Assembly (NCBI RefSeq): GCF_000025965.1
Contig: NC_006513.1
Location: forward strand, 682,001 to 746,000
Length of the DNA: 64,000 nucleotides
Source: Aromatoleum aromaticum EbN1
Lineage (GTDB): Bacteria > Pseudomonadota > Gammaproteobacteria > Burkholderiales > Rhodocyclaceae
Reading direction: 5' to 3'
The notes under the pieces are model-generated. The model was not told the origin of the DNA, searched no databases, and worked only from the letters and a program-made list of their open reading frames with translations. This document shows, piece after piece, positions 37,050-45,806 of the stretch; positions within the stretch are counted from its first letter, which is position 1; the number at the start of each line of letters is the position of its first letter. A program made the position numbers and the translations under genes.

Positions 37050-38846
37050 ATGAACGACACGCCCATGAATACCCGCCCCAACCGGTCCCGGCGGGTTTCA
37101 CCGCAGCGCCGCAATGTTTCCCTCCTGCTCGCGCTGGCCCTTGCCGGTTCGGGAGGCTCGATGGCGGCATACGGCGCGGACGACACTCCCGCGTGGGTGC
37201 CCGGACGAATCCTGGTCCAGCCCCGCCCCGGCCTGCCGGAAGCCGCTTTCGAGAAGATCATCAAGGCTCACGGCGGCAAATCCGTCGAGCGCATCGGAGC
37301 GATCAACGTGCATATCGTGCAATTGCCGCCCAACGCGTCCGAGAAGGCCGTCGCCGCGTTGCTGAGCAAGAACAAGCATCTGAAGTTTGCCGAGCGGGAC
37401 ATGATCATGCCGCCCGACAGCACCAATGATCCCTATTACTCGAAGGCCTGGCACCTCCCGAAGATCGGCGCACCGACCGCCTGGAACACCAGCACCGGGG
37501 AGCAAATCATCATTGCCATCCTGGATTCGGGAGTCGATGGCAGTCACCCGGATCTCGCTGGCAAGCTTCTGCCGGGCTGGAATTTCTATGATGGCAACTC
37601 GAACACTGCCGATGTCACCGGCCATGGTACGAAAGTCGCCGGAACCGCTGCTGCGGCAAGCAACAACAGCCTCGGAGTCGCCTCGGTGGCGGGCGGCGCG
37701 ATGGTTCTTCCCGGGCGCGTCGCCAGTACGAGCGGTACCGCGTCGTACAGCATGATGGCAAAAGGCGTGACATGGGCGGCCGACAAGGGGGCGCGAGTGG
37801 CCAACATCAGCTACAGCGGCGCGCGGGGGTCATTGACGGTGCAGAACGCGGCGCAATATCTGAAGAGCAAGGGCGGATTACTGGTCACCTCCGCCGGAAA
37901 CACCGGTGGCGAGGAAGCCGTTGCCCCGAGCGACACGCTGATCGCCGTATCCGGCACCACGAGCAGCGATGCCAAGGCGAGCTGGTCGAGTTACGGCAGC
38001 TACGTAGATGTGGCTGCCCCGGGAGCCGGGATCTATACGACGGTGAACGGCGGCGGCTATGGATCCGTTAGCGGCACGTCGTTCGCGAGTCCGGCTGCTG
38101 CCGGGGTCGTCGCCCTGATGATGGCAGCCAATTCCTCGCTCTCGCCCGATGACATCGCCGGATACCTGTTCGCGACTGCCGTCGACTTGGGGAATCCGGG
38201 TTTCGACAAATACTACGGACACGGCCGGATCGATGCGGCGGCTGCAGTGCAGGCGGCTGTGACGGCCGTGGCGAAGGATACCGCAGCACCGACCGTGAGC
38301 ATTGTTTCACCCGCGGGCGGGGCAACGGTGCAGGGCGTGGTGACCGTTGACGTGGCGGCGAGCGACAACGTTGCAGTCAGCCACGTCGAGTTGCTGGCGA
38401 ATGGCGCCAAGGTCGCCAGCGCCGCGAGCGCGCCTTACGGCTTCAGCTGGGACAGCACCACAGTGGCGGACGGCGCCACCACGCTCACCGTACGTGCCTA
38501 CGATGCAGCAGGCAATTACGCTTCGCGCGCCGTCAACGTGACGGTGGCCAACACCGCCACGTCAGGCACTGCTGACACAGAGGCTCCGGCAGCGACGATC
38601 AGCAACCCCGGCGACGGCAGCAAGGTTAGCGGCAACATCACCGTAGAGGCCCATGCTTCCGACAACGTCGGAGTGTCGTCGATGCGCCTGTACATCGACG
38701 GCGCGCTCGTCAGCAGCGTCACCGGGAACAGCCTGAGTTATCGCTGGAATACGCGAAAGATCGCCGCGGGTCCGCATGAGGTGGTGGTGGATGCGCAAGA
38801 TGCTGCCGGAAACACGGACCGCAGGATCGTGGCGGTGTCCCGCTGA
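37050..38846 (+). CDS. Secreted subtilisin-like serine protease (S8) with Ig-like repeats
   Basis: This 598-residue exported protease has a long basic leader with the hydrophobic core at about 23-42. A fervidolysin-type propeptide (about 50-120) precedes the S8 domain. The catalytic triad is Asp159 (AILDSGVDG), His192 (GHGTKVAGT) and Ser344 (SGTSFASPAA), with oxyanion Asn284 in SAGN. Two Ig-like repeats of about 95 residues follow (near 408-500 and 510-598), each starting with a TxxPAxxxxV-like strand and holding SDNVxVS. There is no PEP-CTERM anchor, so it is probably released or loosely attached. A c-di-GMP riboswitch in the leader indicates control by the biofilm signal. Confidence 0.93.
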   Translation: MNDTPMNTRPNRSRRVSPQRRNVSLLLALALAGSGGSMAAYGADDTPAWVPGRILVQPRPGLPEAAFEKIIKAHGGKSVERIGAINVHIVQLPPNASEKAVAALLSKNKHLKFAERDMIMPPDSTNDPYYSKAWHLPKIGAPTAWNTSTGEQIIIAILDSGVDGSHPDLAGKLLPGWNFYDGNSNTADVTGHGTKVAGTAAAASNNSLGVASVAGGAMVLPGRVASTSGTASYSMMAKGVTWAADKGARVANISYSGARGSLTVQNAAQYLKSKGGLLVTSAGNTGGEEAVAPSDTLIAVSGTTSSDAKASWSSYGSYVDVAAPGAGIYTTVNGGGYGSVSGTSFASPAAAGVVALMMAANSSLSPDDIAGYLFATAVDLGNPGFDKYYGHGRIDAAAAVQAAVTAVAKDTAAPTVSIVSPAGGATVQGVVTVDVAASDNVAVSHVELLANGAKVASAASAPYGFSWDSTTVADGATTLTVRAYDAAGNYASRAVNVTVANTATSGTADTEAPAATISNPGDGSKVSGNITVEAHASDNVGVSSMRLYIDGALVSSVTGNSLSYRWNTRKIAAGPHEVVVDAQDAAGNTDRRIVAVSR

Positions 38847-38943
38847 CGCTGTGAAGGCTACGGCGCGACCATTCGGAGCAAAAGCGAAGCGCGCAGGACT
38901 GTCTGCGCGCTTCTCCCGAATCAGGCCGCAAAGAGAGCTGCAA

Positions 38944-39732
38944 TCACGCCCCGGTTTTCCTGCGGCGCATTGCCCACAATCCCAGCAGGCCGGCTCCCAG
39001 GAGGAGGGTCGTGCCGGGCTCCGGAACTTCTTCTTCGCCGCCCTCGCCACCGCCACCGCCACCGCCACCGCCACTCTGGGCGTCATGGGAGAACGGCGCA
39101 AACAGGGACGGGGGGACGTCGACGTCGCCGACAACGCAATTCGGATTGTTGCCGCAGATTGCAATCACTTCGAGGTTGTAGAGGTCGAAGTGGATCGCAA
39201 CGCTTTCGTCGAGATCCCCGACGCCGATCGTAAAAGTCTGATAGAACATGCCCGTACCTGCGATCGGCCCTTGGCCGGGAGCGGCCTGCATGTCGTACAC
39301 ACCGGACTCGGCAGCCCCAGCGAAATCGAAGGTGTATTCGGAGAAAAAAGTGTCGAAGATGCCATGAGTGCCGAGATCACCGGGATCGGAGAGCTGTGTC
39401 GCCACGGTTTCGATCGGCGGCACGCCATAGGTCATGTCTGCGGTCACGGCGATCGTGTCGCTGTTGAACGTAAACGACCCCAGATCCGAGTCCGCCGGCC
39501 CCGTCGGAGGAACGAGAGCCATCGACAACCCATAGGTGTCGGTCACGGTGCTTGACGCATCGGGATTCAGATACGCAAAGAGCGTGAACGTGTCATCTTG
39601 CGCGATGATGGTTTGGGTGGCGTTATCGTAAACGCCGTTGAGGATATCCAGTTGCAAAGTCGGTATGGCGTGCACTGTGCCTGCGAAGGCGAGACTCAAT
39701 GCGGCCGCTAAAGTTTTATGCACGATTTTCAT
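38944..39732 (-). CDS. PEP-CTERM exported protein, choice-of-anchor N-like
   Basis: This 262-residue surface protein has a signal peptide (1-22, ending TVHA), a beta-rich body beginning IPTLQLDILNGVYD, a polyglycine/glutamate spacer, then VPEPGTTLLLGAGLLGLWAM and the basic MRRRKTGA tail: a complete PEP-CTERM signal. The body resembles, from memory, the choice-of-anchor N family. Two cysteines in ICGNNPNC may pair. Exosortase is not encoded here. A candidate sigma54 element lies about 80 bases upstream. The ATG at 39732 starts MKIVHKTLAAALSLA; the frame upstream is not plausible. Confidence 0.88.
   Translation of the reverse strand: MKIVHKTLAAALSLAFAGTVHAIPTLQLDILNGVYDNATQTIIAQDDTFTLFAYLNPDASSTVTDTYGLSMALVPPTGPADSDLGSFTFNSDTIAVTADMTYGVPPIETVATQLSDPGDLGTHGIFDTFFSEYTFDFAGAAESGVYDMQAAPGQGPIAGTGMFYQTFTIGVGDLDESVAIHFDLYNLEVIAICGNNPNCVVGDVDVPPSLFAPFSHDAQSGGGGGGGGGEGGEEEVPEPGTTLLLGAGLLGLWAMRRRKTGA
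39046..39074. repeat. Hexanucleotide tandem repeat (GCCACC)4.8 in the PEP-CTERM gene
   Basis: Four full GCCACC units plus five more bases encode the glycine run of the spacer before the PEP motif. Unit gain or loss would stay in frame and change spacer length by two residues. Confidence 0.85.
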
Positions 39733-40065
39733 GATCCAGCCCTCATCTCCGCATTTGTGTTTGTTGCACAGGGGTCTCAAAATGACTCACCCCCCTTCAT
39801 ATGCATCTAAAGCACATTCCGTACCGCACACGTACCGATATGGTTGAAAAGCCTTTTTTTGGCTTTTCGCTTCCGGCTCAAGACCATGTGTAAAAATCGC
39901 CGACAGCGTGCGAAGGTTGCTGGACAGACGAAGCCCGCCACGCCCTGCGACCTCTTCGCGGATCGCGGCGGTCAAGGGCAGCCATCGCCAAAACCGGTGC
40001 GACGGTGCCTGTGCCACAATTTCGCCCTTGATTTAGCCGCGGAAAACGCAGAAGACAGGGTGGCC
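39733..40065. other. 333-bp divergent region between the PEP-CTERM gene and gspG
   Basis: It holds the candidate sigma54 element (39811-39827) for the leftward gene and an inverted repeat GAAAAGCC/GGCTTTTC (39846-39853 and 39861-39868) around a T7 loop. The open frame that runs into gspG from 39844 is not supported by a ribosome site or prepilin leader. No clear gspG promoter was seen. Confidence 0.55.
39811..39827 (-). promoter_or_regulatory. Candidate sigma54 promoter of the PEP-CTERM gene
   Basis: On the minus strand GCGGTACGGAATGTGCT has GG and GC 10 bases apart, ACG in the -24 box and TGCT at -12; three or four positions differ from consensus. It lies about 80 bases before the ATG at 39732. 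Confidence 0.35.
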
Positions 40066-40512
40066 ATGACTGCAGCTCGGCCGCCGCAGAGTGGGGCCGC
40101 CCGTTTCTCCCGCCGCCCGCGCGGCTTCACCCTGCTCGAACTGCTCGTCGTGATGGTCATCATCGGCCTTCTCGCCGGCTACGTCGGCCCGCGCTTTTTC
40201 GCGCAAATCGGCAAATCCGAAGTCAAGACTGCGCGCGCCCAGATCGACGCGCTGGAAAAGGCGCTCGACCACTACCGCCTCGATCTCGGCCACTATCCTT
40301 CGACCGAACAAGGCCTCGATGCGCTGGTGAACTCGCCGGGCGAGGAACGCTGGGAGGGCCCTTATCTGCGCAAGGCCGTGCCAAGGGATCCGTGGGGCAA
40401 ATCCTATGAGTATCGCTACCCGGGCGAACGCAGCGAGTTCGACCTGTACTCTTTCGGCGCCGACGGCCGACCCGGCGGCGAAGGCGACGGAGCCGATGTG
40501 GTGAACTGGTAA
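40066..40512 (+). CDS. gspG: Type II secretion major pseudopilin GspG
   Basis: GspG polymerises into the pseudopilus of type II secretion. The prepilin cleavage site is RG-FTLLE, after Gly20, with Phe21 at +1 and Glu25 at +5, followed by a hydrophobic helix. The C-terminal domain has the GspG phrases HYPSTEQGLDALV, DPWGKSYEYRYPG and DLYSFGADGRPGGEGDGAD with the calcium-binding aspartates. The ATG at 40066 gives 148 residues. It starts an eleven-gene same-strand run. Cleavage needs a prepilin peptidase, which is not encoded here. Confidence 0.95.
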   Translation: MTAARPPQSGAARFSRRPRGFTLLELLVVMVIIGLLAGYVGPRFFAQIGKSEVKTARAQIDALEKALDHYRLDLGHYPSTEQGLDALVNSPGEERWEGPYLRKAVPRDPWGKSYEYRYPGERSEFDLYSFGADGRPGGEGDGADVVNW

Positions 40513-40527
40513 GCGCAGCGGCACTTC

Positions 40528-41706
40528 ATGCGCTACCGTCTCAAGGCCCTCACCGCCGACGCGTCCGTGATCGAAACCGAGCTGGAAGCCACCAGCGAGG
40601 CCGAAGCCCGGACGCTCGCCGCGGCACAGGGGCTGTCGATCCTAACCCTGCGCGCGACCGCGGGTGCTTCGCGCGTTGCAGGCCGCTTCCCGCTGCTGCT
40701 GTTCAACCAGGAGATGCTCGCGCTGCTGCGCGCGGGCATTCCGCTCGCCGAGGCGATTTCCGCGCTGGCTGAAGGGGAAGGCCGTCGGGCGGTGCGAGCC
40801 GTGCTGTTGAAGCTGCAAGGCGCGCTGCGCGAAGGGCGCTCGCTGTCGAATGCACTGGAAAGCGCGTCCGAAGCGTTTCCCTCGTTCTACATCGCAATGG
40901 TTCGCGCAGCAGAACGCACCAGCGACCTCGACCTCGCACTGGAGCGCTACATCGCGTACCAGCAACAGGTCGAGACGCTGCGCGGCAAGCTGGTGAGCGC
41001 GGCGATCTATCCGGTGTTGCTGCTCGCGGTCGGTGGGCTGGTCGTACTTTTCCTGCTGGGCTACGTGGTGCCGCGCTTCTCGCACATCTACGCCGACGTC
41101 GGCAGCGACCTCCCGTGGCTATCGCGGGTGTTGCTCGACTGGGGCCAGTTCGTCGAACATCACGCGGCCGGACTCGGCGTCATCGTGCTGGGAGCAGTTT
41201 TCGTCACGATCGCCACTGCGCGCGCTCCCACGCTGCGCGCGGCGGCGGGTCGCCAGCTCTGGAAGGTGCCCATGCTGGGCAAGCGCCTGAAGGTGTTCCA
41301 GCTCGCCCGCTTTTACCGCACGCTGGGCATGCTGCTGTCAGGAGGAATTCCGGCGATCACCGCGCTGCGCATGGTCGCCGGCCTGCTTTCGCCGGGGCTG
41401 CGCGGCAGCCTCGAACTCGCGATCGAAGGCATTCGCGAAGGCCGCGCATTTTCCGCGACGCTCGCGGCCCACGGCCTCACGACCCGAGTGGCGCTGCGCA
41501 TGCTGGAAGTGGGCGAACGCGCCGGCAATCTCGGCGAGATGCTGACCCGCTCGGCCGAGTTCCACGAGAACGACACCGCCCGGCAGGTCGAATGGCTCAC
41601 GCGCCTGTTCGGACCGCTGCTGATGCTCATCATCGGCTGCGCGATCGGCCTGATCGTGGTGCTGATGTACCTGCCCATCTTCCAGCTCGCCGAGACCATC
41701 GGATGA
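40528..41706 (+). CDS. gspF: Type II secretion inner-membrane protein GspF
   Basis: This polytopic platform protein of 392 residues has two homologous halves (about 55-180 and 260-390), each with the GspF/PilC pattern LLxAGIPLxEA (here ALLRAGIPLAEAIS and LLSGGIPAITAL). Three or four membrane helices are visible, including LLLAVGGLVVLFLLGYVVP. It lies 15 bases after gspG and overlaps gspE by 4 bases. Confidence 0.95.
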   Translation: MRYRLKALTADASVIETELEATSEAEARTLAAAQGLSILTLRATAGASRVAGRFPLLLFNQEMLALLRAGIPLAEAISALAEGEGRRAVRAVLLKLQGALREGRSLSNALESASEAFPSFYIAMVRAAERTSDLDLALERYIAYQQQVETLRGKLVSAAIYPVLLLAVGGLVVLFLLGYVVPRFSHIYADVGSDLPWLSRVLLDWGQFVEHHAAGLGVIVLGAVFVTIATARAPTLRAAAGRQLWKVPMLGKRLKVFQLARFYRTLGMLLSGGIPAITALRMVAGLLSPGLRGSLELAIEGIREGRAFSATLAAHGLTTRVALRMLEVGERAGNLGEMLTRSAEFHENDTARQVEWLTRLFGPLLMLIIGCAIGLIVVLMYLPIFQLAETIG

Positions 41707-43394
41707 ACCACGAAACCGTGATCCCCGGGCACGACCTGTCACCCTCACAGCACCCGCCTTTCTCCGCGAACGAACTCGCCGCCGCGCGGGCCACCGGAGG
41801 CCGGCTGCTCGATGCCTTGGCCCGGCTCGAAGAGGCGCCCACCGAACGGCTGGCGCGTCTCGGGGCAACCGTCCATCTGCCCGTCATCGGCTCAGCCTGC
41901 CTGATGACTCTGGCGCCCGATTTCGCCGCAATCGACTTCGAGACTTCGCTGCGGCGCGAATGCGTGGCCGTGCGGGACGAGGCCGGCGCGCTGCTGGTGG
42001 TGCTGGCCGATCCGTTTGATGACGATCTGCTCGACGGCCTCGGCGCGCGTCTGGTCGAGCCTTTCACGCTGGCGCTCGCGGACCGCGACGACCTCGGCGC
42101 CTGTCTCGCGCGCCACGAGGACGAAGTGCGCCGCGCCGCCGGCGTCACCGACGCGCGCGAGGCCGGCAGTGGCAGCGATGACGTCGAGGACCTGTCGCTG
42201 CGCCGCATCAGCGCCGACGCGAGTCCTGTCGTGAAGCTGGTCAATTCCACGCTCTACGACGCGCTCAAGCAGGGCGCGAGCGACATCCACCTCGAGGCAG
42301 TGCCCGGCGGCCTCGTCATCAAGTATCGCGTCGACGGCGTCCTCTCCCGCGTCGGCGGCGCTTCGGGCAACGATCTGGCCGAACAGGCGATTTCGCGCCT
42401 CAAGGTGATGGCCGAGCTCGACATCGCCGAAAGCCGCGTGCCCCAGGACGGTCGCTTCAAGGCGCAGGCGAGCGGGCGCGAAATCGATTTCCGCGTGTCG
42501 ATCATGCCCAGCATCCATGGCGAGGACGCGGTGCTGCGCATCCTCGACAAGGAACACCTCACGCGCGAGATGAGCGGCCTGACCCTCGAGGCGCTCGGCT
42601 TCGATCCCGGCTCGCGCACCCTGCTGCGCCGCCTCGCCAGCGAGCCTTACGGCATGCTTCTCGTCACTGGCCCGACCGGCAGCGGCAAGACGACGACGCT
42701 CTACGCGGTGCTCGGCGAAACCAATCACGGACTGGACAAGATCGTCACGATCGAGGACCCGGTGGAATATCAACTCGCCGGCGTGCTGCAGATTCCGGTG
42801 AATGAAAAAAAAGGCCTCACCTTCGCCCGCGGCCTGCGTTCGATCCTGCGCCACGACCCGGACAAGATCATGGTCGGCGAGATCCGCGACCCCGATACCG
42901 CTGAAATCGCCGTGCAGGCCGCGCTCACCGGCCACCTGGTGTTCACCACCGTGCACGCCAACAGCGTGTTCGACGTGATCGGCCGCTTCATGCACATGGG
43001 GATCGATCCCTACAACCTCGTCGGAGCCCTGAATGGCGCGGTCGCCCAGCGCCTCGTGCGGATCAACTGCCCGCACTGCAGCCGTGATGTCGTCCCCGAT
43101 CCGCAGCTCGTCGCCGAGTCGCAACTGGGCGACAGCGCAAGCTTCCGCTTCCGCGCCGGCACCGGCTGCGGCCACTGTCGCGGCTCGGGCTACCGCGGCC
43201 GCCGTGCAGTCGCCGAAGTGCTGTTCCTCGACGATGAGCTGCGCGAACTGATCGTCAGCCGCGCGCCGCTACGCAGCATGAAAGAGGCGGCACGTCGCCG
43301 CGGCTTCCGCTCTTTGCGCACAGCCGTCACGCAGCTGGTGGAAAAAGGGGAAACGACCCTCCAGGAGTTGAACCGTGTCACGCTCCTCGGCTGA
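41703..43394 (+). CDS. gspE: Type II secretion ATPase GspE
   Basis: This is the cytoplasmic hexameric motor of pseudopilus assembly. The N-terminal domain (1-170) precedes a core with Walker A GPTGSGKTTT near 323-332, the Asp box, Walker B GEIRDPDTAE and His box TGHLVFTTVHAN. A four-cysteine zinc site is present (CPHC and CGHC). The ATG overlaps the gspF stop (ATGA), giving 563 residues; the longer open frame upstream is a shadow of gspF. Confidence 0.96.
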   Translation: MNHETVIPGHDLSPSQHPPFSANELAAARATGGRLLDALARLEEAPTERLARLGATVHLPVIGSACLMTLAPDFAAIDFETSLRRECVAVRDEAGALLVVLADPFDDDLLDGLGARLVEPFTLALADRDDLGACLARHEDEVRRAAGVTDAREAGSGSDDVEDLSLRRISADASPVVKLVNSTLYDALKQGASDIHLEAVPGGLVIKYRVDGVLSRVGGASGNDLAEQAISRLKVMAELDIAESRVPQDGRFKAQASGREIDFRVSIMPSIHGEDAVLRILDKEHLTREMSGLTLEALGFDPGSRTLLRRLASEPYGMLLVTGPTGSGKTTTLYAVLGETNHGLDKIVTIEDPVEYQLAGVLQIPVNEKKGLTFARGLRSILRHDPDKIMVGEIRDPDTAEIAVQAALTGHLVFTTVHANSVFDVIGRFMHMGIDPYNLVGALNGAVAQRLVRINCPHCSRDVVPDPQLVAESQLGDSASFRFRAGTGCGHCRGSGYRGRRAVAEVLFLDDELRELIVSRAPLRSMKEAARRRGFRSLRTAVTQLVEKGETTLQELNRVTLLG

Positions 43395-44100
43395 TCTGCT
43401 GCTGTGCCTCGAAGCCGGGGCGTGGACGCTCGGCACGGGGCCGGACGTTCGCCGGATCGCGTTCGGCGGGGCGACGCCGGCGCCCGCGCTGGAAGCGCTC
43501 GATGCCGCCGCCACGCCCCCGCGCAGTCGCCTCCAGATCGTGATCGACGACAGCTGGCTGCGCTACCTGGTCGTGCGCTGGCCGGATGCCTTGCGCGGCC
43601 GCGAGGAGCGCCAGGCTTACCTCGCCCACCGTTTCCGCGAGGTGCACGGCGTTGCCGAGCCGGAGTGGACGTTCGCGTTCGACCGCGGTCCGGTGCATTT
43701 CCCGGTCCTCGCTTGCGCCGCGCAGCGCAGCGTGATCAATGCGCTCCAGGCTTTCGCCCGTGCGCGCCGGCTGCGCCTCGTCGGCGTCGCAGGTTGCTTC
43801 GTGCATCGCTTCAACCGGTTGCAGCGCCGCCTCGACAGCGCTCCGGGAGATTTCGGTGCGCTCGCGGTGGCACGTGGCTCCCGGCTCACCGTCGGCTTGT
43901 GGCGCGACGGGGCGTGGCAGGCGCTGCGCAGCCAGAACGTCGGCGATCACGGGCCGCAGATCCTGCGTCAGACGCTCGAGAGCTGGACGCTGCGCATGGC
44001 GGGGGCGGATCGCGGAGGCGTGCTCTATGCTTCCGGCATCGCCCCCGCCGCGCCCACGGGCTGGCGCATCGAAGACGCGGGAGACGCTTCATGGCCCTGA
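43375..44100 (+). CDS. PilM/GspL-like cytoplasmic platform protein
   Basis: A 241-residue protein at the place where GspL or PilM is expected. It begins at GTG 43375, overlapping gspE by 20 bases. The pattern (short beta strands, IVIDDSWLRYLVVRWPD, then RLRLVGVAGCFVHRFNRL) suggests the actin-like cytoplasmic half of GspL/PilM, but phosphate-binding motifs are not clear. No membrane helix is seen, so membrane attachment should come from the PilN-like protein encoded next. The call depends on position and partners. Confidence 0.6.
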   Translation: MSRSSADLLLCLEAGAWTLGTGPDVRRIAFGGATPAPALEALDAAATPPRSRLQIVIDDSWLRYLVVRWPDALRGREERQAYLAHRFREVHGVAEPEWTFAFDRGPVHFPVLACAAQRSVINALQAFARARRLRLVGVAGCFVHRFNRLQRRLDSAPGDFGALAVARGSRLTVGLWRDGAWQALRSQNVGDHGPQILRQTLESWTLRMAGADRGGVLYASGIAPAAPTGWRIEDAGDASWP

Positions 44101-44648
44101 TTCGCGGCGCCCCCGCGCCGCTGATCCTCGATTTCGCCCCGATTCGCCGCCGTTCCGGCTGGCTCGGCTGGGTGTTGTTGAGCGTCGGGCTCGTCGCCGT
44201 CGGCTTCGAACTGGTGGCGTTCGAAACCGCCCGCGCCGACCTCTCCGAGCGCGAAGCGATCGTCGCCCGCCTGCGCCACCAGCTGCAGCGCAAGCTCTCC
44301 GTGGCGGCCCCTGCGCCCCCGTCGGCTCCGGCCTCGGTGAAGGAAGCACAGGCAGCGATCAAGGTTGCGGCGCAAAGGAATGCTGACTGGAGCGGCCTCT
44401 TCGCCGCGCTGGCGAGCGCGCGCAGCGACGATGCCGCGATTCTCGAAATCCATGCCGACGCTGCCGGCGGAACCCTGCAGCTCGTCGGCGAGGCACCCGC
44501 CCTCGGCGCAGCGTTCGACCATCTCCGCCACCTGCAGCAACAAGACGGGCTGCGCGACGCGCGCATCGACCGCCATGAATGGACGAACGGCGACGGGGGC
44601 GACGTCGTGCGCTTCGCGACCAGCGCGCGCTGGGGAAATGCGCGATGA
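44091..44648 (+). CDS. PilN-like inner-membrane protein
   Basis: A 185-residue bitopic protein with one membrane helix (about 23-45, WLGWVLLSVGLVAVGFELVA) after a short cytoplasmic start that contains LILDFAP, similar to the PilN segment that binds PilM. A coiled coil (about 46-75) and a ferredoxin-like periplasmic domain follow. It overlaps the PilM-like gene by 10 bases and the next by 4. In canonical T2SS this part is fused into GspL. Confidence 0.7.
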   Translation: MALIRGAPAPLILDFAPIRRRSGWLGWVLLSVGLVAVGFELVAFETARADLSEREAIVARLRHQLQRKLSVAAPAPPSAPASVKEAQAAIKVAAQRNADWSGLFAALASARSDDAAILEIHADAAGGTLQLVGEAPALGAAFDHLRHLQQQDGLRDARIDRHEWTNGDGGDVVRFATSARWGNAR

Positions 44649-45193
44649 GACATGGCGCACGCATCCAGGAGGCGGTCCTGCGGGCGATCCTGCACGCGGG
44701 ATGGGCCGGGGCATTCGGCGCGTCGCTGCTCGCCTTCGCCCTGGCGTTCGGATTCTCCGGCGACGCCGAGATCGGCGCCCAACGCGACACGCTCGCCGAG
44801 GAGCGTGCCCGGCTGCTGCGCCCGGCACGGCCTGCAGCCGGGGCGACATCCGATCCCCGCAGCCGGATCGACCGCTATTACGCGGTGTTTCCGGTCCGCG
44901 CTGCGTTGCCGGCAAGGCTCGACCGCCTGCACGCAGTGGCCGAAGCCCAAGGCATCGAGATCGAGAGTGCCGCTTACGACACGGCCGATGTCCCCGACAC
45001 TCCGCTGGAGCGCATCTCGCTCACGCTGCCGGTCAGGGGCGACTTCACGCGCGTCTACGCCTGGCTTGCCGAGGCGCTGCGCGAGATCCCCGAGCTCACC
45101 CTGGAAGCGCTGTCGGTCAAGCGTGCCGCTGCCGACAGCACTGAAGTCGAAGGCGAGGCGCGGTTCGTGCTCTTTGTCAGGAGCGATCGATGA
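44645..45193 (+). CDS. PilO/GspM-like inner-membrane protein
   Basis: A 182-residue bitopic protein: one membrane helix near 20-38, a short coiled coil (EIGAQRDTLAEERARLL) and a periplasmic ferredoxin-like fold, as in PilO and GspM. Starts with ATGA overlap on the previous stop and overlaps the next gene by 4 bases. It should dimerise with the PilN-like partner in the platform. Confidence 0.7.
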   Translation: MRHGARIQEAVLRAILHAGWAGAFGASLLAFALAFGFSGDAEIGAQRDTLAEERARLLRPARPAAGATSDPRSRIDRYYAVFPVRAALPARLDRLHAVAEAQGIEIESAAYDTADVPDTPLERISLTLPVRGDFTRVYAWLAEALREIPELTLEALSVKRAAADSTEVEGEARFVLFVRSDR

Positions 45194-45714
45194 GCCGCGA
45201 CAGACGCCGCAGGCTCTTCATCGGCGCCGCGCTCGTCGCGACCCTGGCCGCCACTTGGTGGGCGGCCTTGATCGACGATGAGATCGGCTTGCCGGTCGAC
45301 GAAGACCCCCTGGTCCGCGATGGCTCGCGCACTCCGGCAACGACCAGGCGCGCCCGCGCGCCGCAGCCGATGCCGTCGCTGGACGGACTGAGCGTCGAGC
45401 GTGCGCCTCTGCCGGACGTCGCTGCCGACATCCTGCCGCCGACGCAGCTTCACCCTCCCGCCGAACTGGCAACACCGTCCCCCGCGCCGGCCGTGCCGGA
45501 CGCGCCGCCCTTGCCTTTTCGCTTCGTCGGCGCGCTGGAAGAAAATGGCGGGCTGACCGCATTCCTCCTCGAAGGCGAACAACTGCGCGTCGTGCGCGCC
45601 CACGACACCATCGACGAGCGCTACCGCGTCGAACGCGTCACGACCGCCTTCATCGAATTCACTTATCTGCCACGGCGCATGCGCCAGGTGCTCAACGTTT
45701 CGGGCTCGTCATGA
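45190..45714 (+). CDS. PilP/GspC-like periplasmic connector
   Basis: A 174-residue protein with an N-terminal membrane helix (about 10-26), a Pro-rich linker (45-110), and a small beta domain (PLPFRFVGALEENGGLTAFLLEGEQLRVV) resembling the HR domain that docks GspC or PilP to the secretin N0 domain. There is no lipobox, which is closer to GspC. It is followed immediately by the secretin gene. Confidence 0.7.
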   Translation: MSRDRRRRLFIGAALVATLAATWWAALIDDEIGLPVDEDPLVRDGSRTPATTRRARAPQPMPSLDGLSVERAPLPDVAADILPPTQLHPPAELATPSPAPAVPDAPPLPFRFVGALEENGGLTAFLLEGEQLRVVRAHDTIDERYRVERVTTAFIEFTYLPRRMRQVLNVSGSS

Positions 45715-45806
45715 TCCTCAGTACAACTGCCGCCATGGCGGCAGCCCCACCGGTTTTTCGCATCCTGCACGGGCGACGGGTCCGTCGCGACCCGGGGGCG
45801 AAGTGG

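Noticed and set aside
39846..39868. GAAAAGCC/GGCTTTTC hairpin as a terminator
   Set aside because: The T-run is in the loop rather than after the stem on either strand, and it lies between divergent genes where nothing needs terminating.
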